Assembly (NCBI RefSeq): GCF_901538355.1
Contig: NZ_LR593887.1
Span: 2,270,920-2,334,919 of the forward strand
Source of the DNA: Tuwongella immobilis
Lineage (GTDB): Bacteria > Planctomycetota > Planctomycetia > Gemmatales > Gemmataceae
Length of the DNA stretch: 64,000 bases
Reading direction: 5' to 3'
Within the stretch, counting starts at the first letter, position 1. Each line of letters begins with the position of its first letter. The notes beneath the pieces were generated by a model. That model ran no database searches, was not told the DNA's origin, and worked only from the letters and a program-made list of their open reading frames with translations. Below, piece after piece: positions 1-8,344 of this stretch. The translations under genes and the position numbers were made by a program.

Positions 1-1
1 C

Positions 2-268
2 CACGTTGCCGAACCCCGCAATCAGGCATTCTACGCGGCACTCTCGCCTTGGAAGGTGAATCCGAAGGACCGCCTGCCCGAAGTCGCCCGCATGATGCAC
101 GCGTCCGCCAACTTGACCACCGACGAAAAACGGACGCTCGGCCGCGTGGACGAAACCTGCCAAAAGTGTCACGATACCGACAATGATCCGCACTTCCGCC
201 TGGAAGATGCGAAATATTGGCCGTCGATCGTTCACGGCAACGGCAATCGCCCGCTGAAGAAAAAATAA
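2..268 (+). CDS. C-terminal end of a CxxCH cytochrome c-type protein (5' truncated)
   Basis: The reading frame is open from the first bases of the window, so the gene begins upstream; about 88 residues are visible. The fragment carries one haem-binding motif, CQKCH, in the context RVDETCQKCHDTDNDPHF, and ends in a basic tail (PLKKK). Covalent haem attachment implies export across the cytoplasmic membrane and a redox role. The fragment resembles the end of the multihaem cytochromes common in planctomycetes, but the number of haems and the family cannot be judged from this piece. A GTG inside the frame at 56 could be mistaken for a start, but coding continues upstream of it. A hairpin with a T tract lies about 80 bases downstream. 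Confidence 0.75.
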   Translation, partial: HVAEPRNQAFYAALSPWKVNPKDRLPEVARMMHASANLTTDEKRTLGRVDETCQKCHDTDNDPHFRLEDAKYWPSIVHGNGNRPLKKK

Positions 269-349
269 TCGTCTCGGCGAGAATCAACCTTGGGGACGTC
301 CATCGATGGATGTTCCCTCACGTTCGGATCGCTGGCCCCAGAATCGGGA

Positions 350-371
350 CGGCGATCCGCCGGTTTTTTTT
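350..371 (+). terminator. Rho-independent terminator after the cytochrome gene
   Basis: A perfect 5-bp stem, CGGCG-ATC-CGCCG, is followed after one G by eight consecutive T (364-371). It lies between the truncated cytochrome gene and rpsU. Confidence 0.75.
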
Positions 372-380
372 GAAAAAGGT

Positions 381-408
381 TTGTCTTGATTGCGGGAATC
401 GCTATGAT
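381..408 (+). promoter_or_regulatory. Candidate sigma70 promoter for rpsU
   Basis: TTGTCT (381-386) and TATGAT (403-408) are separated by 16 bp, just after the upstream terminator and about 75 bases before the rpsU start. The -10 matches the consensus at 5 of 6 positions. Prediction by eye only. Confidence 0.45.
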
Positions 409-446
409 GACTCAATCGAGTGACCTATTTTGATGACCTTTTTACC

Positions 447-460
447 GCTCACCTGTGAGC
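447..460. repeat. Perfect inverted repeat in the rpsU leader
   Basis: GCTCAC-CT-GTGAGC, 6-bp arms, ends 23 bases before the rpsU ATG. It could be an operator or a small leader hairpin; nothing else identifies its role. Confidence 0.4.
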
Positions 461-483
461 GTGATGGGAGTATGTGAGGGCCT

Positions 484-684
484 ATGTCGATCCGGATGCG
501 TGTTCATGATCGTGAGCCAATCAGCGCGGCTCTGCGTCGTTTCAAAAAACTGCTCGAACGAAGCGGGCTGAAAAAAGAATTGCGTAAGCACGAACATTAC
601 GAAAAACCTTGTGAAGTTCGCCGACGTGCCGAACTCCGGAAGCAACGAGCGATTCGCAAGGGCATGAGCCCGACCGGTTCCTAA
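484..684 (+). CDS. rpsU: 30S ribosomal protein bS21
   Basis: The 66-residue product matches ribosomal protein bS21, a small basic component of the 30S subunit that helps mRNA recognition during initiation. The typical features are the N-terminal segment VHDREPISAALRRFKK, a lysine/arginine-rich helical middle (KKELRKHEHYEKP) and the basic tail RRRAELRKQRAIRKG. The length is normal for the family. The ATG is preceded by GAGGG at 476-480. The gene is monocistronic in appearance: it has its own candidate promoter and is closed by a strong hairpin terminator 12 bases past its stop. Confidence 0.95.
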   Translation: MSIRMRVHDREPISAALRRFKKLLERSGLKKELRKHEHYEKPCEVRRRAELRKQRAIRKGMSPTGS

Positions 685-695
685 TGGCGACGAAT

Positions 696-726
696 GACGG
701 TTCGGAGAAATCCGGGCCGTCTTTTT
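696..726 (+). terminator. Rho-independent terminator of rpsU
   Basis: An 11-bp stem (696-706 with 711-721, two G-U pairs) closed by a GAAA tetraloop and followed by TTTTT (722-726). Confidence 0.88.
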
Positions 727-728
727 GT

Positions 729-756
729 TTGCAAATCCGATTTTCCCCGGTATCGT
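729..756 (+). promoter_or_regulatory. Candidate promoter for the desaturase gene
   Basis: TTGCAA (729-734), 16-bp spacer, TATCGT (751-756). The -35 and spacer are the same as in the guaB candidate promoter, but the -10 matches the consensus at only 4 of 6 positions. Confidence 0.3.
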
Positions 757-916
757 GTCAAGGTAACTGGCCATCGTCGGATCGTGCATCGGGCCGATTG
801 TCCCCACCTCGATTCTGCCAGCGGTTCAGACATGATTCCCCTGTCTGGTTGGCCAGACCTTGGATGTGTCTGGCATTGTTCTCTTGCCTCCTACACCCGG
901 GAGCTTGTTGCTTCTT

Positions 917-1870
917 ATGTCGTCTCTTCATCTGGTGCGCGCCTCGGTTCCCACTCCGAAAGTGACACTTCGCCATCGGTTGCTGGATTTCGTTGGCCGC
1001 GGCCCATTCCTGCTCATGCACCTCGCTTGCTTGGGCGTCTTTTTCGTCCCTGTCACATGGACCGCCTTGGCCATGTGCGTTGCGTTCTATGTCATTCGAA
1101 TGTTCGGCATCACGGCGGGGTATCACCGATACTTCTCGCACCGTGCGTACAAGACCAGCCGAATCTTCCAATTTATCCTCGGGTTCATCGGAGCTTCCGC
1201 GCTACAGAAAGGGCCGCTCTGGTGGGCATCGCACCATCGTCATCATCACCGTCATTCCGATTCTGAACTGGATCCGCATTCGCCGGTCGCTAACAGTGTT
1301 TGGTGGTCGCACGTCGGTTGGGTACTTTCCCGCAAGTACCACGCTTACGACGCAGACAGCATCAAAGACTTCATGAAATATCCCGAGCTGCGCCTGCTGA
1401 ACTTCTTCCACGTCGTTCCGGGCATCCTGCTCGCCGTTCTCTGCTATTGGTTGGATGGTGCGTCGGGGCTGTTCTGGGGCTTCTTCGTCTCCACCGTCCT
1501 GCTCTACCACGGAACCTTCCTGGTGAATTCCGTCTGCCATATCTTTGGCAAGAAGCGATACGTCACCGGTGATGAGTCCCGCAACAATGCCGTGGTCGCG
1601 ATTCTGACCCTCGGCGAAGGTTGGCACAATAATCACCACTGCTACCAATCGTCCGCCAATCAAGGCTTCTTCTGGTGGGAAGTGGACCTGAGCTACTACA
1701 CCCTGAAGACCTTGAGCGCATTCGGCATCGTCTGGGGATTGCGCAAGCCGCCCCTGGCCAAGTTGCCGCTCTTGGGCCAAGCTAAGTCGGATGCCACCCC
1801 CGCGGCGGTTTCCGAACCCGTGGTCGAAGCCGCGACGGAAGTGGTTCCGCAGGAAGTGGTTAAGTCTTGA
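917..1870 (+). CDS. Acyl-CoA / fatty-acid delta-9 desaturase
   Basis: A membrane di-iron fatty-acid desaturase that inserts a cis double bond into acyl chains, thereby tuning membrane fluidity. The three histidine boxes of the stearoyl-CoA desaturase family are present: HRYFSH (residues 70-75), a very histidine-rich second box (SHHRHHHRHSD, about 105-115) and HNNHH (about 237-241). Hydrophobic segments flank them, as expected for an inner-membrane enzyme. I chose the ATG at 917; the frame extends upstream to 860 but without a ribosome binding site, while GGAG lies 13 bases before 917. The last 25 or so residues form an acidic/valine-rich tail after the catalytic domain. The 3' end overlaps the convergent MBL gene by 11 bases. 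Confidence 0.9.
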   Translation: MSSLHLVRASVPTPKVTLRHRLLDFVGRGPFLLMHLACLGVFFVPVTWTALAMCVAFYVIRMFGITAGYHRYFSHRAYKTSRIFQFILGFIGASALQKGPLWWASHHRHHHRHSDSELDPHSPVANSVWWSHVGWVLSRKYHAYDADSIKDFMKYPELRLLNFFHVVPGILLAVLCYWLDGASGLFWGFFVSTVLLYHGTFLVNSVCHIFGKKRYVTGDESRNNAVVAILTLGEGWHNNHHCYQSSANQGFFWWEVDLSYYTLKTLSAFGIVWGLRKPPLAKLPLLGQAKSDATPAAVSEPVVEAATEVVPQEVVKS

Positions 1871-2516
1871 TCGTTAAAAACTGATTCGTTCGCCACTCGT
1901 GGCCGAGCGTTGTCACAGGGCCATGCCCGGGGTAAATTACCGTATCCTCGGGCAATGGCCTTAGCTTTTGATGAATGCCGCTGAGCAACTGCTTCATCGA
2001 CCCACCCGGAAAATCGGTTCGCCCGATTCCGCCTCGAAATAGCACATCCCCACCAATGATGATCTGCGGCTGCAATTCCGCGATGCGAAACACGACATGC
2101 CCCGGTGAATGACCCGGAATCTCGAGCACTTCCATCGACCAACCCGCGTATTCGATGATTTCCCCGTCATGAATCAGTCGATCGGCCGGTGGACTGGTGA
2201 ATGGGACACCAAAGGCCGCGCTCAGGTTCAATTCGGCATCGGTGAGGAGGGCCGCTTCGTTCACTCCGATCACGATCGGAGCATCGGGGAATGCCGCCTT
2301 GAGCACTGCATTCCCGGCGATGTGATCGGCGTGACCATGTGTGAGCAAAATTGCGGCGAGTGTGAGATTGTTTGATACCAAGACATCGAGAATCGCCTCG
2401 GGGTCCATGCCCGGATCGAAGACAAGGGCTTGCGATTGCCCAGACTTCCAAAGTACGGTGCTATTTTGCATAAACGGTTCTGAGACAATCGTTTGCAACT
2501 CGGTTCGCATTCGCAA
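1860..2516 (-). CDS. MBL-fold metallohydrolase (glyoxalase II-like)
   Basis: A 218-residue metallo-beta-lactamase-fold hydrolase of the glyoxalase II/GloB-like group. The metal ligands are clear: THGHADH (HxHxDH), the His of IPGHSPGH, the bridging Asp in GGDVLFRGGIGRTDFPGG, and the final His in YPGHGPVTT. The FRGGIGRTDFPGG stretch is typical of small bacterial hydroxyacylglutathione-hydrolase-like proteins, so a thioester substrate is likely, but the actual substrate cannot be read from sequence. It has no signal peptide, so it should be cytoplasmic. Its stop codon lies inside the last codons of the convergent desaturase gene. A second in-frame ATG two codons in is an alternative start. Confidence 0.85.
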   Translation of the reverse strand: MRMRTELQTIVSEPFMQNSTVLWKSGQSQALVFDPGMDPEAILDVLVSNNLTLAAILLTHGHADHIAGNAVLKAAFPDAPIVIGVNEAALLTDAELNLSAAFGVPFTSPPADRLIHDGEIIEYAGWSMEVLEIPGHSPGHVVFRIAELQPQIIIGGDVLFRGGIGRTDFPGGSMKQLLSGIHQKLRPLPEDTVIYPGHGPVTTLGHEWRTNQFLTIKT

Positions 2517-2783
2517 ATCCTTGGCGTGGGCCGATTCGGGTGGCCATTTGCGGCGAAGGCAGCCACCCCGGATCGATGGTTGGGACTCGCTCCATTGTAC
2601 GAGTTGGGTGGGTGAATGGCTGAATTCCGCGATTTGGAATGAGTCGGCGTTGCATTGGCAGAACCGTTTCGACGCCAGTGGGAGTCGATGCGAAGTTGCT
2701 GCGAATTGGCTGGCGGAGGGAGCGGTCGTGCGCTATTCTGGTGGGTAGGTTGCCCGATCGGAGAATTCGAGAGCGAGAAAGTC

Positions 2784-2990
2784 ATGAGTAGCGACGCCGA
2801 ACGTCAACAAGCGAAGATGCAAGAGTTCATGCGATTGTTGCCGCTGACCTTGGATTTAGCGGGACTTCCGCGATGCGAGGTGGGCAAACAATTCACCGAA
2901 GAACAGATGGAATTCCGACTGAACTCAATCCGCATTGCCTATAAGCTGGCCCGCAAGCTGGTGATTGAGATTTCCAAGCCCGCCGAGTGA
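2784..2990 (+). CDS. Small conserved-looking protein of unknown function
   Basis: I do not recognise this 68-residue protein. It is charged and predicted mostly helical, with no membrane segment or cysteine pair; residues 10-25 (AKMQEFMRLLPLTLDL) and the C-terminal helix (RIAYKLARKLVIEI) look amphipathic. The frame stays open upstream to 2655, but only the ATG at 2784 has a purine-rich ribosome binding site (GAGCGAGAAAG), and the upstream extension reads like non-coding sequence. It ends 8 bases before the convergent acpS stop. A small structural or adaptor role is possible but unsupported. Confidence 0.6.
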   Translation: MSSDAERQQAKMQEFMRLLPLTLDLAGLPRCEVGKQFTEEQMEFRLNSIRIAYKLARKLVIEISKPAE

Positions 2991-2998
2991 ATGGTCGC

Positions 2999-3418
2999 TC
3001 AATCGGTTTCGGATGGTGGAATCGAAGGCTTGGCACCGCCGCCGAGCGCAAGACTGGTGGCGGTGGCATAGGCACGACAGAACGCGGTGGTCAGGCGGAT
3101 GGTCTGCACGCCGCGACGCTCCGACAATTCTTTGGCCATTCCGCGCAACTGCACGTGCGGTTCGCCTTCGCTGGAGTATCGGATTTCCACATCGGTCCAA
3201 GCGAGACCGCGCCGCCAGGGGGTGCCGATGGAGCGATAGACCGCTTCCTTCGCCGCCCAGCGCGCCGCGAATAACTCAGTCGATTGGCGACGTTGTTGAC
3301 AATCTTCGATTTCGTCCATGGTATAGACTCGCAAGAGAAAAAATTCGCCGTGTCGTTCGATCATGCGGCGAATGCGTAGGCACTCGATGATTTCGCTGCC
3401 CATCCCGATGATTTCCAT
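2999..3418 (-). CDS. acpS: Holo-[acyl-carrier-protein] synthase (4'-phosphopantetheinyl transferase)
   Basis: AcpS transfers 4'-phosphopantetheine from CoA to the serine of apo-ACP, switching on fatty-acid synthesis. The 139-residue product has the family layout: N-terminal IIGMGSEIIECLRI, then the central helix AARWAAKEAVYRSIG with the catalytic Glu of the WAAKEA motif, and a C-terminal TTAFCRAYATAT strand. The canonical metal-binding Asp of the GxDIVEI motif is Glu here (GMGSEIIEC). I placed the start at 3418 because the ORF upstream adds 51 residues with no similarity to the family; MEIIGMG is the usual beginning. It is divergent from the helicase gene and convergent with the small protein. 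Confidence 0.85.
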   Translation of the reverse strand: MEIIGMGSEIIECLRIRRMIERHGEFFLLRVYTMDEIEDCQQRRQSTELFAARWAAKEAVYRSIGTPWRRGLAWTDVEIRYSSEGEPHVQLRGMAKELSERRGVQTIRLTTAFCRAYATATSLALGGGAKPSIPPSETD

Positions 3419-3458
3419 GGCGATCTTCCCGCGTGCAAGAACCAGCAACCGAATGAAC

Positions 3459-3487
3459 TTCGCAAACCGACATCGCCCAGCTATAAT
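3459..3487 (+). promoter_or_regulatory. Candidate sigma70 promoter for the helicase gene
   Basis: TTCGCA (3459-3464), 17-bp spacer, perfect TATAAT (3482-3487), about 70 bases upstream of the helicase ATG at 3556 and within the divergent acpS/helicase spacer. Confidence 0.5.
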
Positions 3488-3555
3488 GGGACTTCGTACA
3501 CCATACCACGCCAGCAATGGGCTGGGAATGCGGCGGTGCGGCAGAGGACGCGGAC

Positions 3556-5871
3556 ATGGCACGAGAATCATCCGCCGCTTCGGGCGACGAATCGAAATTA
3601 CTGGCCGATCTGACCGCGGACCAACAGGCCGCCGTTGTGCATGGCACGGGGCCGCTCTTGATTTTGGCCGCCGCCGGATCGGGCAAAACCCGCGTCATCA
3701 CCCGCCGCGTGGCCTATCTGTTGTCGCAGGGAATTCGGGCGTCGAATATTCTGGCGATCACCTTTACGAATAAGGCCGCAGGCGAAATGCGTCGGCGGGT
3801 CGATCAATTGGTGCCGGGCAACCGCGTCACCATCACGACTTTCCACAGCCTCGGCGCGCGATTGCTGCGACAATACGCCGATCGCTTGAAGATGGATCCC
3901 AACTTCACCATCTATGATACCACCGATCGCAACAAATTAATCAAGGATGCGTTGGATCTTGCCGGGCTGGACAATGTCAAGTTCACACCGGATCGCATCG
4001 GCGGTGGCATCTCGAAGGCGAAGAATCAACTGCTGACCCCGGATCGCTTCCAGGCGACGAGCGCGGATTACTTCACGCAGGTGGTGGCCCGCATCTACGC
4101 GATTTATGAGAAGCGGCTGCGGGATGCCAATGCGGTCGATTTTGACGATCTCCTGTATCTGCCGGCACTTGCGCTCAAGCATGATGAGGAACTGCGGGCC
4201 GAATTGGATTCACGGTATCAATACATTCTGATTGACGAATATCAGGACACCAACCACGCCCAATATGAACTGGTTCGCCGATTGGCGCGTGATTACGATC
4301 ATTTGTGCGTTGTCGGCGATCCGGACCAGAGTATTTACGGGTGGCGCGGCTCGAATATCCGGAACATTCTCGATTTCGAGCGAGACTACCCGGAAGCAAC
4401 GGTGATTACGCTCGATCGCAATTACCGCAGCACGCCGAATATTCTGGCGGCGGCTGGACATTTGATCGAACACAATGTCCATCGCAAGCAAAAATCGCTG
4501 CTCACGGATAATCCGCCGGGCGATCCAGTACGGATTCTCACGTTCGATACTGGGTTGGATGAAGCGGAACTGGTCGTTGAACGCATTCGCCGCGAGGTGC
4601 TGGATGGCAAGGCACGGTATCGCGATCATGCGATCTTTCTGCGAATCAATGCGTTGTCGCGGTCACTGGAATCGGCATTTGTCAAACATGGCGTCCCGTT
4701 TCAGATCGTGAAAGGGTTGGCGTTCTTCGACCGGAAAGAAAACCGCGACTTGCTGGCGTATTTGCGATTGTTGGTGAATCCGCAGGATGACCTCTCGTTC
4801 CAGCGTGTGGTGAATGAACCGCCGCGTGGAATCGGGGCAAAATCGATTGAGCATTTGAAGGCATATGCCGAGGATCGCCAGATATCGCTCTTGGCGGCGG
4901 CGGGCGATGTGCTGAAGATACCCGCGATTAAAGGCAAGGCCGCAGCGGGGTTGCGCGATTTCCACCAACTCATGACCGGACTGCGATCGTGGCTGGAACA
5001 ACCACCCGATGTCGTGATTCGGGAAGTGATCGACCGCTCCGGCTATCGAGCGATGCTCAAAGCGGGGGACGAAGATGACCAGGAACGTCTGGCGAACATC
5101 GAAGAAATGATTACCGCCGCTCAGCAGTTCGCCCAGGAAGATCCGACGCGGACGTTGGGCAACTTCCTGGAGCAGATCACGCTGGCCAGCGATGTGGATA
5201 GTTGGGACGAGCAGCAGGATTGCGTGTCGGTGATGACGCTGCACGCGGCGAAAGGGTTGGAGTTCCCGATTGTCTACATGTTGGCGATGGAGCAAGGGTT
5301 GCTGCCGCATGAGCGATCGCTGGCGAAAGATGAAGAAATCGAAGAAGAACGGCGATTGTGCTTTGTCGGAATGACTCGGGCCATGCGACAATTGAATCTG
5401 TGCCATGCCAAACTGCGGGAGTTTCGCGGTCAGGCATTGTACACAGTGCCGAGCATGTTTCTGGACGAACTGCCGAAGGTGCCCACGACAATCGAGCGGG
5501 TCGATCTTTCGGGCCGCAATGCCTACGGCGCGGCGATGGATGCCTGGCGTCGTGGTGGTTCACCCGCGGCGGAGGGGGGCTGGGACGATACCGGCGTGCG
5601 TGGACGGTCGTCTGGTAGTCCGGGCGCGGGGGGCGGTGGGTACGGTTCCCCGATTCGGCCGACGCCGCGACCGGTGGTGCATTCCGATGATGATGAGGTG
5701 CAATATCGTCCGGGAATGATTGTCGAGCATGAAACTTATGGTCGGGGCAAAATCACCGACATCTCCGGATATGGTGCGATGCGGCGGATGAAGATTCGCT
5801 TTGTCACCGCGGGCGAGAAGGTATTCGTCGCTCAGAAGGCGAAATTGCGGATCCTGTCGGTGCCGGATTGA
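3556..5871 (+). CDS. ATP-dependent DNA helicase, UvrD/PcrA/Rep family (SF1A)
   Basis: A 771-residue 3'-5' DNA helicase/translocase acting in repair and replication-fork maintenance. Superfamily 1A motifs are in order: the Q-motif region LTADQQAAVVHG, Walker A AAAGSGKT (GSGKT at 41-45), motif Ia ITFTNKAAGEM, Walker B DEYQDTN, motif III GDPDQSIYGWRG, the motif IV Arg in LDRNYRS, motif V TLHAAKGLEFP and motif VI VGMTRAMRQL. The C-terminus has a glycine-rich linker and then a Tudor-like PcrA tail (PGMIVEHETYGRGKI) that in PcrA contacts RNA polymerase. The start at 3556 is preceded by AGAGGA with a 7-base spacer; the ORF reaches back to 3517 but no ribosome binding site is there. I cannot separate UvrD from PcrA by name. 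Confidence 0.93.
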   Translation: MARESSAASGDESKLLADLTADQQAAVVHGTGPLLILAAAGSGKTRVITRRVAYLLSQGIRASNILAITFTNKAAGEMRRRVDQLVPGNRVTITTFHSLGARLLRQYADRLKMDPNFTIYDTTDRNKLIKDALDLAGLDNVKFTPDRIGGGISKAKNQLLTPDRFQATSADYFTQVVARIYAIYEKRLRDANAVDFDDLLYLPALALKHDEELRAELDSRYQYILIDEYQDTNHAQYELVRRLARDYDHLCVVGDPDQSIYGWRGSNIRNILDFERDYPEATVITLDRNYRSTPNILAAAGHLIEHNVHRKQKSLLTDNPPGDPVRILTFDTGLDEAELVVERIRREVLDGKARYRDHAIFLRINALSRSLESAFVKHGVPFQIVKGLAFFDRKENRDLLAYLRLLVNPQDDLSFQRVVNEPPRGIGAKSIEHLKAYAEDRQISLLAAAGDVLKIPAIKGKAAAGLRDFHQLMTGLRSWLEQPPDVVIREVIDRSGYRAMLKAGDEDDQERLANIEEMITAAQQFAQEDPTRTLGNFLEQITLASDVDSWDEQQDCVSVMTLHAAKGLEFPIVYMLAMEQGLLPHERSLAKDEEIEEERRLCFVGMTRAMRQLNLCHAKLREFRGQALYTVPSMFLDELPKVPTTIERVDLSGRNAYGAAMDAWRRGGSPAAEGGWDDTGVRGRSSGSPGAGGGGYGSPIRPTPRPVVHSDDDEVQYRPGMIVEHETYGRGKITDISGYGAMRRMKIRFVTAGEKVFVAQKAKLRILSVPD

Positions 5872-5943
5872 CCCCGTTGGGGTGGTCCCTATCGTATCGG
5901 GGTGGAGTCGAACTGCCTTTTTGCACCCCGCGGAGACCACCCC

Positions 5944-6795
5944 ATGTTGACGCTGTCCGCATTTGCCGATGAAATCTCGCCCGATCCGCAAGTGCAATTG
6001 GATGTGCTGAAGCAATCCAACGTGCGGCACATCGAATTCCGTTCGATTCTCTCCACCAACGTCTTGGCGCTCAGCGATTTGCAGATCGACGAATTTCACG
6101 CCCTGCTGCAACGCGAAGGGTTCAAACTGAGCGCGATTGGCTCACCGATCGGCAAGATTGCCATCGATCAACCGTTTGAACCGCATTTGGAAAAGTTCCA
6201 ACGTGCGATCCATCTGGCGAAAAAATTCGGAACGCCGAATATTCGCATCTTCAGCTATTATCCGCCGGCTGGGTCGCCCGAACATGGCTTCGATTGGTCG
6301 CCGTGGCGGAATGAAGTCATTCGCCGCATGAAAGTGAAGGTCGAAATCGCCGAGAAGGAAGGAATTATGCTCTTTCACGAGAATGAGCATCGAATCTATG
6401 GCGATTCTCCGGAACGCTTGGCGGATCTCTACGCGGCGGTGCAATCGCCGAATCTGCGAGCGGCGTTCGACCCCGCGAATTTCGTCTTCTGCGACTACGA
6501 TCCGTGGGCCGGCTGGGAAGCGTCGAAGGCATTCACCGCGCATCTCCACATCAAGGATTGGAAATACGGCGAAAAGCATGGCGCACTCGCCGGGCAGGGC
6601 GATGGCCTGATGGAACGAATTATTGGCGATGCGGTCAAGCGTGGCTACAGTGGGTTTGCGACGCTCGAGCCGCACTTGCTGGGCGGCGGCCCGACCGGGG
6701 GCGTGACCGGGCCGGAATTGTTCCCGCAGGCGATTGAAGCATTCCGTCAGGTGATGCGCAATGTTGGCGCGACGGAACAGGTGATTCGGTCTTAA
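5944..6795 (+). CDS. Sugar phosphate isomerase/epimerase (xylose-isomerase-like TIM barrel)
   Basis: A 283-residue AP-endonuclease-2/xylose-isomerase-like TIM barrel. The likely divalent-metal ligands are spread along the barrel as expected: Glu in FHENEH, Asp in FDPANFV, His in LHIKDWK and Glu in TLEPHLLGG. Members act on sugars, sugar phosphates or inositols; the substrate here is not evident. There is no signal peptide, so it should be cytoplasmic. The start at 5944 has GGAGA upstream (5931-5935); the frame runs on upstream to 5902 without a better start. The next gene begins 27 bases after the stop, so the two may be co-transcribed. Confidence 0.82.
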   Translation: MLTLSAFADEISPDPQVQLDVLKQSNVRHIEFRSILSTNVLALSDLQIDEFHALLQREGFKLSAIGSPIGKIAIDQPFEPHLEKFQRAIHLAKKFGTPNIRIFSYYPPAGSPEHGFDWSPWRNEVIRRMKVKVEIAEKEGIMLFHENEHRIYGDSPERLADLYAAVQSPNLRAAFDPANFVFCDYDPWAGWEASKAFTAHLHIKDWKYGEKHGALAGQGDGLMERIIGDAVKRGYSGFATLEPHLLGGGPTGGVTGPELFPQAIEAFRQVMRNVGATEQVIRS

Positions 6796-6822
6796 CTTCG
6801 GGCAACTGGGACGAGGTGTTCG

Positions 6823-8337
6823 GTGGGGTTGCAAACGGTTCATGTGCGGGTGAATGATGCGGCGACGAAGCTGCCAACGCCGGTAAGACTTCGCATTACC
6901 GGGCCAGACGGGGTGAGTTTCCCGCCGTTTGGTCATCCGTGGTTGATCCCAGTCGGCCCCTACGAATGCCTGGGCAACAATCTGCGATTTGGCACGGCGC
7001 GCTATTCGCTCATCAACGGTGCTTGCGAGATTCAACTGCCCACCCAAGTGCCGTTGGAAGTCGAAATTCTCAAAGGCCCGGAATTCCGTCCGATTCGCAC
7101 GACGGTCACGCTGAACCAAGGTCAAATGGCCCTGCGATTCGTGATCGAACGAATCAGCGATCTGCGATCCGAAGGCTGGCTCGCGGGCGATGGCCGGGTG
7201 CATGGCTTTTCCCCGCATGAGGCGCATCTCCAAGCCCAGGCGGAAGATGTGGCAATTGTCAATCTGCTGGCAACGGCCACGATGCATGCCAGCATGGATG
7301 GCCATTGCTACGAGACGATCCCGCAGATGGCCGCTTACAGTGGCCAGCAACCCGCGCTGGCCGGAGATGGGGCGTGGGTGGCGGTCAACACATTTCAGCA
7401 GCATCCGATGTTGGGGCAGGTGGCGCTCCTGCATACCCATCGCGCGGTGTTCCCGTTGGTTTTCGGTGGGATGGATGCGACGGATGATTGGTCAATCGTT
7501 GATTGGTGCGAGCAAGCGCATCGCAAACGTGGGCTCACCGTCTGGTGCGATGCCTTCCGTCAGGATCGTGGCTTGATGGGGGGCGAGTGTTTGCTCGCCG
7601 CCTTGCGAGGCGAAATCGATGCGTTTGAATTCGATCATTCGGAACGACCGATGGCGTGGTTATCCGCATGGTATCGGCTGTTGAATTTGGGCGTAACCTT
7701 GCCTCTGGTCGGGAGTTCCGCCAAACGAAGCAATGGCGAAGCGCTCGGCGGCATGCGCACCTATGCCCGAATCGCTCCAGATGCTGAACCAGGTGTGCCC
7801 GCGTGGATCGAAGCGGTACGGGCTGGGCGAACGTGGATCACCAACGGCCCTTTGCTTCGCGTCACCATCGGCGGAAGTGGGCCTGGCGAGACGATTCCCC
7901 GAACGGCGATTTCAGCAGACGGAATGTTGCCAGCGACGATTCGGCTGCAATCGTTGGTGCCCGTGCAAGCGTTGGAGATTCTCGCAGATGGGGAAGCCGT
8001 CCAACGGATCGAGGTGCCGGAATTGGCGGATGGGCAGCCGTTTGATTGGCAGGGCGAGATTCCAGCGGGGCAGGCAAGTTGGTTTTCGGTAAGGACTTAC
8101 GGCGCGGCTAAGTCGCTGCTGCAACCGACGAGTGCGGTGTTTGCCCATACATCCCCGATTGGGCTGGCGGAGCCGACCTGGGCGAAGCGGGCCGCAGCCG
8201 TGCCGGCAGTCGTGCGGATGCTCGAGCGACTGATCGACTGGAGTGAGACCGAAGGGCGATATTCAGAAGCGCGTTGGAAAGAGCAATTGGTGGGATACTC
8301 ACAATTCGCCATCCGAAAGTTGCAAGCCAATTCGTGA
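6823..8337 (+). CDS. CehA/McbA-like (PHP-type) protein with degenerate metal sites
   Basis: A 504-residue protein whose second half resembles the CehA/McbA family of PHP-superfamily hydrolases: an N-terminal beta-sandwich-like region (about 1-120), a PHP-like core starting at GWLAGDGRVHGFSPHEAH, and the family ending (GGMRTYARIAP, then AGRTWITNGPLLRVTIGG). The residues that normally bind metals are poorly kept: the usual HxH pair is GRVHG, and the late Ser-Asp-x-His segment is GSSAKRSNG. It may therefore be inactive or use fewer metals. No signal peptide is seen. The GTG start at 6823 is preceded by GAGG at 6813-6816, and the gene follows the sugar isomerase closely. Confidence 0.65.
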   Translation: MGLQTVHVRVNDAATKLPTPVRLRITGPDGVSFPPFGHPWLIPVGPYECLGNNLRFGTARYSLINGACEIQLPTQVPLEVEILKGPEFRPIRTTVTLNQGQMALRFVIERISDLRSEGWLAGDGRVHGFSPHEAHLQAQAEDVAIVNLLATATMHASMDGHCYETIPQMAAYSGQQPALAGDGAWVAVNTFQQHPMLGQVALLHTHRAVFPLVFGGMDATDDWSIVDWCEQAHRKRGLTVWCDAFRQDRGLMGGECLLAALRGEIDAFEFDHSERPMAWLSAWYRLLNLGVTLPLVGSSAKRSNGEALGGMRTYARIAPDAEPGVPAWIEAVRAGRTWITNGPLLRVTIGGSGPGETIPRTAISADGMLPATIRLQSLVPVQALEILADGEAVQRIEVPELADGQPFDWQGEIPAGQASWFSVRTYGAAKSLLQPTSAVFAHTSPIGLAEPTWAKRAAAVPAVVRMLERLIDWSETEGRYSEARWKEQLVGYSQFAIRKLQANS

Positions 8338-8344
8338 GGTGCCC

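Noticed and set aside
5871-5883. ACCCC-GTT-GGGGT hairpin after the helicase stop
   Set aside because: Short stem with no T tract; chance is likely in GC-rich sequence.
6142-7440. 432-residue minus-strand ORF
   Set aside because: Antisense to the sugar isomerase and CehA-like genes; His/Arg-rich with no motif.
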